Shown here piece after piece: positions 55,691-64,000 of a stretch of DNA of 64,000 nt (its first letter is position 1; every line of letters starts with the position of its first letter). The position numbers were made by a program, and so were the translations under genes. The notes under the pieces are model-generated. The model saw only the letters and a program-made list of their open reading frames with translations, was not told the DNA's origin and ran no database searches. Origin of the DNA: Pictodentalium vernedei (taxonomy: Eukaryota > Mollusca > Scaphopoda > Dentaliida > Dentaliidae); the NCBI GenBank assembly GCA_031216915.1, contig CM062297.1, forward strand, positions 829,028,786 through 829,092,785. The letters are read 5' to 3'.

Positions 55691-56299
55691 GGGGGGGGAG
55701 AAAATTCGAAATTTCGGTATTTTTACACTAGAGTACAGGTGGTTAATATGTATAATAAAATACTTCGGCCAGTCGCTGATTTGACAAGTTTCTTCAAAAG
55801 GAAGCCATCCTTTACCCATACACGCCACTGACTTCTCCCATCTCTTCTACTCTTTTCCCAGCATTCAGAAACAAATTGTTTAATTACACCCACTTCTGTC
55901 TCTCTATAGCTGTTTCTCCAGAGAACATACCGACTCTTTCCGTCATGTTCCACCCCCATACGCAAATATATCATTCACCTCAATGTATTCTATTTTGTTG
56001 GACTATTACATTTCTTCCAAGTTACATATTGACACATCTCATTCCAATCTCTTCCAGTCTCCTCCCACACGTCAGACAAACTAACCGTAACTTAATTTTA
56101 AACACAACTTTACCTTTAAGACCCCACCTCCCCACCAATGTATAGGCACTCCCCCAAAGCAGATTTCTCTTCCGCATCCTGTCTAAACAGCTTTCGCTCT
56201 GATCCATGCTCCCCAAGTTCCATTGGAAACCTCCACGATTCTAGAAATAATTTGGACAGAAATGCGATGTCGGAATCAGAAACTGATACCCCCCACCCC
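55373..56299. other. Unassigned interval with TG/G tract
   Basis: (TG)n followed by about 25 G at 55661-55699. Open frames on both strands up to 56216 were not recognised. Confidence 0.4.
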
Positions 56300-56640
56300 T
56301 ATCCCACTGGAAATAATTGTCACTGGAACCTTATTTATGAATCTATCCAAAGGGCAAGGAATGATATGTCGCTGAAATGTGTGGTACTTGGAGATTTCAA
56401 TTTTGACTGTTCCAGTAATACTCACCCAAGGATCAGGCAACTGAAGAACGATGCAGCGTATCTTAAATTGTCAAAAAAAAAACACGTGAGTAATTGAACA
56501 CTCCTGCAGTCTACTTGATCTAATTTTAGTATGGTGTCCAAGTCTAGTTGGAAATTGTTGTGTTGTTCCTCCCTTTGTAGTGATCACAATGCTACTGCTA
56601 TTACATTAACATTCCCCAAGAGATAAGTAACCTGTTTCAA
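56300..56640 (+). pseudogene. LINE endonuclease (APE-type) remnant
   Basis: The plus-strand frame reads HWNLIYESIQRARND, then CVVLGDFNFDCSSNTH with the GDFN motif of the apurinic-type endonuclease encoded by LINEs. After a frameshift at a poly-A run near 56470 comes CSLLDLILVWCPSLVGN. After another shift near 56578 comes SDHNATAITL, the conserved SDH near the domain end. These enzymes nick the target strand to prime reverse transcription. The N-terminal part is missing. The same element continues downstream across an insertion. Confidence 0.8.
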
Positions 56641-56804
56641 TGGACAAATTTGGGATTATAGTACTATGGATATAAACGGATTATAGGAACATTTTGCTCA
56701 AACTACGTGGGAAAACTCTTTACTGAAAACTTAAATGATACCACAGAGAGGTTCGCAACGTACATCATTAAATCGGCTAAAACTACATACCAGACAAAAA
56801 CATT
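56641..56804 (+). pseudogene. LINE linker, left of insertion
   Basis: The sequence between endonuclease and reverse transcriptase reads with shifts as TTWESLFTENLND and IIKSAKTTYQTKT. It ends with the 36 bp segment 56769-56804 that is repeated at 57356-57391 on the other side of a composite hairpin element. Confidence 0.6.
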
Positions 56805-57355
56805 ATTACACACCTGTTCTATGTAATCCCCATCTACAGCAACACTAAACAGTGCGGAAAATGAAAATCTGTTCCGCACATATCTGCGGAACGGAAATCG
56901 GTGACGGACTATTTTTAAATAGAAGCGAAATTTCACTGGAATTTTCTACAAATCGTGCAACACAATTACAATTTGAATCGTTAGCGATAGCTAAAAATCG
57001 TCTCCTGAGTTTCAATTTGTTCTATGTGCCATTAGGCACATAGAACACGTTGGAACTCAGGGCACGAAATAGTAACACTGGTTCCCCTCGCAAATTTTGT
57101 TGGCGATAAAATGTGTTTTTTTTTGTTTATAGTTGTTAAATGAATTGCCGAGTGTCCTTCTAATAATTGTTTTTTTACGTGAAGGCGTGTAATAAACACA
57201 GAACAATACGCGTGTGTGAATGGGTTAATCGATATGGCACTTGTGCCATCGGGGAAGGATAAAACTCGAGGCCTGCGGCCCCTCGTTCTATTCTTACGCG
57301 CTGGCACTCGTGCCAAATCGATTAACCCATTCACACACGCGTGTCGTTCTGTGTA
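56805..57355 (+). mobile_element. Composite three-hairpin element, copy 5, inside a LINE
   Basis: It runs from attacacacctgttctatg to gtcgttctgtgta. Hairpins: gttccgcacatatctgcgg (56867-56891), the 66 bp module (57000-57066, with unpaired changes) and the last hairpin from gtgtaataaacacagaac to tcgttctgtgta (57188-57355). Direct repeats of 36 bp (taaatcggctaaaactacat start, one mismatch) border it exactly. This is the one copy with clear insertion boundaries because the interrupted LINE is known. Confidence 0.85.
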
Positions 57356-57540
57356 TAAATCGGCTAAAACTACATACCATACAAAAACATTGTCGTACTT
57401 CCGAAAGATAAACCTTGGATGAATACAACGATGCGTAAAATGATGAGAGTGCGTGATCGATAGCATAGAACAGACAAGGAGACAAATAGGATCGAGTAAT
57501 GGGCGATATTTAGGCATAGCCAAAGCGGAATAAGATATTG
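57356..57540 (+). pseudogene. LINE linker, right of insertion
   Basis: After the second copy of the 36 bp repeat the frame gives KPWMNTTMRKMMRVRDR, stop, HRTDKETNRIE, stop, WAIFRHSQSGIRY. This matches the PWM...R.LMR.RDRLH...W..FR segment between endonuclease and polymerase of APE-type LINEs. Confidence 0.7.
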
Positions 57541-57689
57541 AAACTGAAACGTATGTATGTTATCTCGTAACTTTGGCAGTAAACACTGGTGGAGGACCCC
57601 AAAATCTTTCTCTAAAGAGCACAACCTTTTGAATGAAATTTCCCGCCACTCGAAGAAAATGGGGAATAATTAGTTATGCAAAGTCGATT

Positions 57690-58640
57690 GCAGACTTACT
57701 AAATGCGTATTTTGTTGATCAAGCTAACTCAGTTGATGACAAAGAACTACCAGCCATCTCACATTGTGAAATGATTCTCCATTCCATAGTAATTTCCGAA
57801 TAAGAAGTAATGTCAGTTGCTAGTAACTTAGACCCTCACAAAGCTAGTGAGCCAGATTTAACTTATCTTTTTAATCTGTCTTCATCACGTAATGAGTTTC
57901 CAGCTTTATGGAAGATGACAAGTATCGTGCCTATTGACAAGAGACTATCAGTTAATGACAAGATAAACTAGCCAGTCTCTCTGACAAGTTGTGTCAGTAA
58001 AAATCTAGAAAAAGTCATTTTAGACACATTTTTTCGTTCTTAGTGGGACACAACTTGTTAACAACCTTCCAGCCAGGCTTCATTCCGGACGACAACACAA
58101 TTTACCAATTAACAGATATTGACAATTATATTGCTAGTAATATGAACACTAATAAAGAAGTTACAATAGTAGTCTGTGATATAAGTAAGGCGTTCGATAG
58201 AGTAAGGCATGGCGGATTAATTCAGAAATTAGACTCTATTGGAATAAGGGGTAACCTAGTCACGTGGTTTAAAAGCTACCTAATTAATCATTCGAAGTAT
58301 GTAGTCGTAAATGGAGAGAAATAAAAAAAAATCAAATCATTAAAGCTGGTGTGCCACAAGAATCCGTGTATACCCCCTTCTGTTCACTATTTACATAAAT
58401 GACATTGTTATAGATATTGCGTCCAATATTAGACTTTATGGCGATGATACGACACTTTATCCAGTAAATGAAGATGCAAACTTAGCAGCAGAAGTTTTGA
58501 ATTATGACCTGAGAAAAATACCACAGCGGTCCAAAACATGGCAGGTATTGTTTAACCCACTAAAGACTGAATCAGTGTACAATTTAGGTATAGTTAACCC
58601 ACGTTTCGTTAAACTGTCTAAGGAGCCTAAAATATAGACT
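57690..58640 (+). pseudogene. LINE reverse transcriptase remnant
   Basis: Successive segments follow the reverse transcriptase blocks: LLNAYFVDQANSV, NLDPHKASEPDL, PVSLTSCVSKNLEKVI and QPGFIPDDNTIYQLTDI. Next come CDISKAFDRV (first catalytic Asp, 58173-58204) and AGVPQESV (58344-58367), then INDIVIDIASNIRLYGDD (catalytic pair near 58441-58448) and FNPLKTESV. Stops and frameshifts at several points (for example TAA at 58322) make it a pseudogene. Most LINEs have FADD; YGDD here is a substitution. The C-terminal part is absent. The clade (CR1/Jockey-like) is a guess; the protein type is firm. Confidence 0.85.
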
Positions 58641-59764
58641 CTATAGACATATAAAAATATTGTTTAAAAAATCAGTATAATTGTAGCTCGATAAATTTTA
58701 TAATAATAAAACTTCCTGGCCATGAAGGCTTCTCAGCAGCAACCGGGTGTCTTCTTGATTATAAAAATCACTGAGTAGACGAAGTATTGGTTAAGATTGA
58801 ATAAATCCCCCACCCTCCCGCCTTAATCTCCACACACAGTCACGCTTCTGAATATATTGATGACACCATTAGAAAGTCGCCCCAGATCATGCATCCGCGC
58901 CACAATTTTAAAGGGATGATATACTCTTGCCTGTCAATAATCTAGCAGGTCAACCATGTACATTTTTAACAAGCCACAATGTACCATCTTGACATTCTAT
59001 TCGCTCGATTACCATCACACGAGTTGCGCACAATTATTAGACCATTAACCAAGTGAAAAATATAATTGCGTATCTGCTCTCTACCCACCCGCGTACTGCA
59101 AAACGGGCAACTTGAGCCAAATGCAAATTTTTATCCTTACAACAGCGAAATATGTTTTTACTGGTAAATGGGCAACATTACAAAACTCCACAACAGAGCA
59201 AAGTGATGCAAAGCAATGCCGTACTACACAGTCTACACTTGGAACGTCGTGGTGGTTGGCATCGCGAGAAGAATTCTGAAACGGGCACTGCACTTTTGTG
59301 CTGCTGACAGTGAGTCATACGCGTCATTAATACTTGAAACAATAGAGAGAGTTTAACGAGGGGTAATTGTGCTGCAAGAGGTGCCAAGTTTGATCAACCT
59401 TCAGAAAAGATACAGATATGGGGGAACACTGTGGTTTTAACACATTACCTAACACGGCTATATGAATACCCTTGAAAAAATATTGATAACGAAAAGTTTT
59501 TTTATATTTTGCCTTAAAATATGACTTACGACCTAAAGGTTCAGTGAATTGGAAATTTGATTTCAAAACGATTCTCAAATCGAATCGGACGAATTGATAC
59601 TTTTTTAGAATTGAATCAGTTGAATAATTACGTTAGTGGCTTCTCGTTTTCAACACGCTATGCGGTAGTAGTATTCAGAAATGGACGCTTCTTTAAAGAA
59701 TAATTCACCCCCTCTCTCTTGTTGTGGGTATTGTCGGGAAAACTCCAGGTATTTACTAAAACGA
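58641..59764. other. Unassigned interval
   Basis: No recognised gene or complete repeat. gaatcgaatc-type words occur near 59555-59635. Confidence 0.35.
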
Positions 59765-59820
59765 GTGCAACAAAGTGCCATCTGCAATGCTTTAGCATTG
59801 CAGATGGCACCTTGTTGCAA
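59765..59820. repeat. 56 bp hairpin
   Basis: gtgcaacaaagtgccatctg, caatgct pair with agcattg, cagatggcaccttgttgcaa. The core caatgct..agcattg is shared with 53466-53541. Confidence 0.8.
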
Positions 59821-60850
59821 TCAAATGGCGATCTGTTCCATATTATAAATTCATAGCCTCTTTCGCATCCAAGCTTGGATCAACTGTGCAGAAAGGGGAT
59901 GGAAGATCGACCATTTTTCGATCGCTGTCACGTCGTGTCGGTATTCGTGCAATATGTACCGTTCACCCCCCAAAAATTGACCTTTTATTGGCTTTTATCA
60001 GTTATAAATAAGTAGGATTTCGCCTTTTTGGAAATATTCCCGCTCGTGAATTTCCTGATCTGTCAAATAGATGTAAACTCGAGAAGTGAAACTCGATAAG
60101 TGAATGTTTCATCTCGCTTCCCCGACTTTCACGATCTGTTAAATAGATAGAAACACGGAACACTTGACACAATCGCGATCGTTGTTTTTCGTGTCCGATT
60201 CGATTCGTTCCCATGTCCGCGACTCGACATCGAATCGAATCAAGGGCGATTTGAGTACTTATTCCCAAATCCCAATGATCACCGGGTCCTATATGGTCTC
60301 TCATTATAACGAATTTTGAGGACATAGTGGGCTCGTCGACCTAATCGACCTTGCTGACGTATTCAGTCGAAACACGCCACGAAGAACTGCCAGCTCTCAG
60401 GCCACCACTCCAATTCTACAAGGAATCCGACGGTGTTATGGGCTCTTGTTTACCCAATTTTCATGGAGTTTGCGCGGACACTACCGTTGATGTAATGCCA
60501 TATTCCGTCACTCTGAGAGATATACAAATATTCTTCCGTTCTCCAGTTATGGATATTAATAATAATAATAATAATAATTTTAAAGCCTAGAATCCACACA
60601 GGGTGCTCAATATTCCAGCCAATAAGTATATAGTTCGCATTAAAACCTTGAAGATGTTAATTCATTTGGTGGAACAACGTGATGTAATCATAAAACTACT
60701 GCCGTGACGAGTCTCTATTCATAATTGCTTAATAGACAAACATCTCTGAGGTACTTGTAAAGTCATTCAAGATTCTGCAAAATCAAGCCTCGATTGAGAA
60801 ACATTTCGTGCGTTGATTCAAACAAAATGAATAGTTATGGTATTTTTTTA
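59821..60850. other. Unassigned interval with gaatcgaat-rich patch
   Basis: gtccgattcgattcg and gacatcgaatcgaatcaagg (60198-60243) resemble the gaatcgaatc element at 25147. With the patch at 59555 it may mark a degraded copy. A short (AAT)7 lies at 60558-60577. Confidence 0.4.
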
Positions 60851-60943
60851 GATTCAGTTGTCTGGAATATTACAGTCGGTCGGAAAAGCGAACAATAGGT
60901 TCGCTTTTCCGACAACTGAAATATTCCAGAATAGCGAATCTAA
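60851..60943. repeat. 93 bp hairpin
   Basis: gattcagttgtctggaatat and gtcggaaaagcgaac pair with gttcgcttttccgac and aactgaaatattccagaata. Confidence 0.8.
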
Positions 60944-62023
60944 ATACAGGCTGTGGAGTATTTAAAGATTAGACTGGTTTCAGGCCATAACAACGTCAAA
61001 TTCTTTATAGCTTGGAAGATCTCCTCTCTGATTTGAACATACGTGAAATTTTTTCAAGCTGTCGTCTGACGAAAATGAAAACGTTTTTCATTTTCGATCT
61101 TCAATTTGATCAAAGTTTTAGAATCGCCATTTTTGTACGTTCTTATGGCAGACACGAAGGAATAATTACAACCGACACACCCGTGACGTGAATTTTCCGC
61201 CTTGGTAATAACTCATGTTTGTAAAAAAAATAAATGCCCAAGGACTGATATACGGAGTGACGGAAAGTCCATCCATCCATCCATCCAGTGCCAGCAAACC
61301 AAACAAGGCAAACCAGCAGACAGACAGACAGGCAGATAGACAGAGAAAGGAGCAACATAAAACTGTTAGTCTAATTATTCAGAAAACTGTCTGAAAATTT
61401 GTATTTAATGTATCCCAAATTACCGTCCTCCAAAAGAAACAAGACTGGAACATCAGGTCGAAACATCGTTTTGTTTGCTTTTCTCTCTCATTTGCATAAA
61501 TTATTGGCAAACAAAGAGCACATTCACGTGGCATGCACCTGCTTCGAAATAGTGCTAATACTCTCGAGACCAAACCTCTTCTGGACCTCTTTGTGGTCTA
61601 CGACGTTCGCGGATAAAGGGATAGAGACAGTTTGAAGAGTGTATTCATAAATATTATTCTTCGCAAAGCCGCAACTATATTCAGCTTCAAGATTAATGCC
61701 GAAAGAATTACCTTTCTTTTGAGTTTGAAGTCATTGTCAAACTTAATAAAGCCCTTCGGTTTGAGCATCTATTGTTAAAAAAATCTTGGAATGCGCTGTT
61801 TGTCGCTTGGATTTTAATACTGTAGGTTACATGTTTTTTGATATTCTAGTGTCAGTATTGCGGGTCCACTGTAGGTCTTTCTGTTTTATCCTTATCTCCG
61901 CTAAGAAATGGAAATCTTATTTCAAATACTCTCATATCAAAATATGTATGTTTTGAGGCTCGTGCAAATATATCAAAGTAAAATATTTCTCGAAGTTTAA
62001 TCCACTGTATTTGTTAACTCTTT
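60944..62023. other. Unassigned interval
   Basis: Short (CATC)n at 61269-61286 and (GACA)n-like sequence at 61318-61342. No gene recognised. Confidence 0.4.
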
Positions 62024-62027
62024 ACCT

Positions 62028-62263
62028 AACATGAAAGGCAGACGACACTTGCAAAAAAAAAATTCTTGAATAACTAATTTTTTTCATTTTTTGTCTCAAA
62101 AACATAGGTTATGACCCCTCATTGGAACGAGCTCAACGAGCTCGTTCCAATGAGGGGTCATAACCTATGTTTTTGAGACAAAAAATGAAAAAATAATGAA
62201 ATTTAATTGGCAATTTTTGAGAATAGCACTGGCCGGTTTTGTCTGTTACGTTGGGGGAAAGAG
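62028..62263. mobile_element. piggyBac-like TTAA MITE, best-preserved hairpin
   Basis: TTAA at 62024-62027 and TTAG at 62264-62267. It starts ctctttacctaacatgaaag and ends cgttgggggaaagag. The central hairpin (about 62086-62192) is perfect over more than 50 bp per arm, from tttttgtctcaaaaacatag through gacccctcattggaacgagc. Confidence 0.9.
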
Positions 62264-62267
62264 TTAG

Positions 62268-62740
62268 GTGAATTCAAAACAACATTCTAAATTCTATATT
62301 ATCCAATTGATCAGCAAATTAGGTTTCAATTTAAATTAAATTATTTAAGTTCATCTGTAGCCTTCTTACGACTCAAACTATAAATGCGAGTCAGTATTAC
62401 TGGTTGACTAAAGATAATTGTTTAACCGATTCATCTGCGGTATAGCCACAGAGGCGGGGGATTGGGGGGAATGCCACCCCCGACTACTCTCCCTGAAACA
62501 TATCAACCTTATATATTAGTGCCTGCAATCTGCTAAGTTAAGCCTTCAAAATATATTCAGGGTGAATTGCAATGAAAGGTTAAGTGTTGGATCTTCACCT
62601 ACGGGAAAACACAAACTTTTAGCCCAACACAAAGTGAAATGCGGTTGGGGGGATTCTGCCCTCCTTCTTGTAACCCGGCTCCGCCCCTGCGAGTCATCCA
62701 CACTTTCTTTTTTTAGAATCTCCCTTTCTGTGGGACCACG
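62268..62740. other. Unassigned interval
   Basis: No recognised gene. Short C- and G-rich words near 62450-62485. Confidence 0.35.
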
Positions 62741-63066
62741 GAATGCCTTGCTCAAGGACACAACGCTGTAACCCCTCGCGATCCCCGCCAGGGGTTACTG
62801 CGTTGTGTCCTTGGGCAAGGTACTTCATTCCGATTGTCCATGTGGGCGTGACCCTGTGTACTAAGGCGTTCCGCACCGTCCGTACGTCGATGGTGCACCT
62901 GCCTTCAGCCAATGATAACCCTGCTTGTGGTTAGTTAGTACGTTGGGGGAGTCTGGTAATTCCTCGGCGTAGTTCGGTGGTTCTCTTCCCTACCCGTAAA
63001 TCTGTCCTATACAAGGTGACCCTGGCTGTCGAAAGTGTCATTAAACCCCAATAAATAAATAAATAA
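62741..63066 (+). mobile_element. SINE with inverted leader
   Basis: The body and 3' end are those of the ccccaataaata-tail SINEs (gtacgtcgatggtgcacctg, gaaagtgtcattaaacccc). Instead of a tRNA or 5S head, the first 80 bp are a fold-back: ccttgctcaaggacacaacg pairs with cgttgtgtccttgggcaagg, with taacccct/aggggtta inside. No Pol III boxes remain, and no target duplication is visible. Confidence 0.75.
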
Positions 63067-63139
63067 CTTTTTCTGCATGTGTAGGCACTTATTACAAGGG
63101 ATAGATTGTGTTACAAAATAAATTTACAAAAGAGAATAA

Positions 63140-63344
63140 CCCTGTAGCCAACGCACAAGATATCAAAATTAGTTTTTTTAATTATTTTTTTTCTTCAAAT
63201 TTTTCACAAATTCTTTACAAAACCATCAGCTCGTTCCATTGAAGGGTCTCATGATTTTGCTGAAGTGTTTGGAAGAATGAATATTTTCAACTGCTCAGTA
63301 TGTAAATTGCGCAGGCGGAGGCGAACCATTCTTTAGGAAAGGAG
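63140..63344. mobile_element. TTAA MITE, subtype B, degraded
   Basis: It starts ccctgtagccaacgcacaag and atatcaaa, then accatcagctcgttccattg, aagggtctcatgattttgct, and the subtype B right block ttgcgcaggcggaggcga, ending near ggaaagg. The hairpin has lost one arm. Confidence 0.6.
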
Positions 63345-63622
63345 GCTATGTGGTGGGTAAGACGACGCATCAAAACCTTTTGCTATGATCCATTGTCAAT
63401 AAAAAATGTAAATATTCACGAAATTCAGTTTTGTCCCTGGCCCTCATAGCTGAGAAGAAGATTCACAGGAGAGTTAGCTCCCATTAATATTTAAAAAATT
63501 GTCAGTAAATTTAACACTTAGATTATGGGAATTTCGTATAAAAATTGAAATTTCGAAATGTTAGCGAAGTAGTATGATCGATGTGCGCATCATTTCACAA
63601 ACTTCAGGCATTTTCTTGTAGA

Positions 63623-63883
63623 CAGGGCTGGGAGGAGTTAAAAATTTCTGTAACACGTTAACGTGTTAAATAATTCTGCGTTAACGAGTTAAATGACGTT
63701 AAATGTTAAAATGAACAAAATTTTAATAACTTCGGCCATTTTTATTACGTACAGTTCGTCTCTTGAGTTCCAATGTGTTCGATGTGCCTACTGGCAAATA
63801 GCACACATTGGAACTCATGGGACGAGTAGTTAATATAGTTTTCGCAGGTTACCGTAAATTCTAACATTCAGCGATGTTTTCAT
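63623..63883 (+). mobile_element. 684 bp hAT-like MITE, left part, interrupted
   Basis: It starts cagggctgggaggagttaa and matches 35005 on through the 66 bp hairpin (63762-63828) and gcgatgttttcattta. There a TTAA MITE is inserted at the family's own TTAA (catTTAAgaatac in intact copies). The rest should lie beyond the window. Confidence 0.9.
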
Positions 63884-63887
63884 TTAA

Positions 63888-64000
63888 CCCTTTACCCAAC
63901 GTAAAGGCCAAAACCGACCAGCGCTATTTACAAAAAATACCATACAATTACCATTATATTTTCATTTTTTGGTCTCAAAAACATAGGTTATGACCCCTCT
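63888..64000. mobile_element. piggyBac-like TTAA MITE, truncated by window end
   Basis: TTAA at 63884-63887, then ccctttacccaacgtaaagg, ccaaaaccgaccagcgctat and the start of the hairpin (caaaaacataggttatgacc). It sits inside the hAT-like MITE, giving direct proof of TTAA target choice. Confidence 0.9.

Noticed and set aside
57032..57523. 163-codon open frame on the minus strand
   Set aside because: It spans the last hairpin of a composite element and LINE linker in the wrong strand; repeats itself in mirror form.

Overview
The window looks like animal (metazoan) genomic DNA, most likely from an invertebrate. It is AT-rich and packed with transposable elements. It carries tRNA- and 5S rRNA-derived SINEs, Tc1/mariner, hAT-like and piggyBac-like DNA transposons, an APE-type LINE and long microsatellites. 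The species cannot be named from sequence alone. No complete host gene is visible: every recognisable protein segment belongs to a decayed transposon, and the two unassigned reading frames (about 325-600 on the minus strand and 23891-24231 on the plus strand) are weak. The window is best read as intergenic or intronic sequence.

Layout. 0-10 kb: scattered short elements, with SINEs at 2931-3192 and 5500-5898, a composite hairpin element at 5932-6486 and TTAA-flanked MITEs at 4621, 8626 and 9722. 10.5-14.4 kb: a 3.9 kb element with inverted terminal repeats of more than 540 bp. 15.6-18.2 kb: a tandemly duplicated 566 bp unit whose second copy holds two later insertions, one an 852 bp hAT-like element with an exact 8 bp target duplication. 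19-24 kb: a Penelope-like endonuclease remnant, a truncated hAT-like MITE, a candidate LTR and more TTAA MITEs. 25-35 kb: a hAT-like repeat rich in gaatcgaatc carrying a composite hairpin element, two full 684 bp hAT-like MITEs, a run of SINEs and a mariner transposase relic. 36.6-41.7 kb: an element with 8 bp target duplications and a GA/CT core, a TA-flanked MITE, a composite element, a full 5S-headed SINE and a minisatellite element. 43-47.6 kb: a roughly 330 bp tandem repeat of four to five copies and very long microsatellites. 47.7-51 kb: a full SINE, then a TTAA MITE, a TA MITE and a Tc1-like transposon set end to end on one TA. 52-58.6 kb: remnants of two LINEs, one split by a composite hairpin element flanked by 36 bp direct repeats. 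59-64 kb: hairpins, a SINE with an inverted leader, and a piggyBac-like MITE inserted in the TTAA of a hAT-like MITE.

How the parts relate. The window is dominated by non-autonomous elements presumably mobilised by enzymes encoded elsewhere: TTAA-flanked elements by piggyBac-type transposases, 8 bp-duplicating ones by hAT-type transposases, TA-flanked ones by Tc1/mariner transposases, and SINEs by LINE machinery. The most unusual signal is a shared set of near-perfect hairpin modules of 50-170 bp that recur inside unrelated elements. One 66 bp hairpin occurs in two different families and also alone. In several cases both arms carry matching substitutions, as if one arm is copied from the other. 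All family calls rest on visual motif recognition; no database search was possible.
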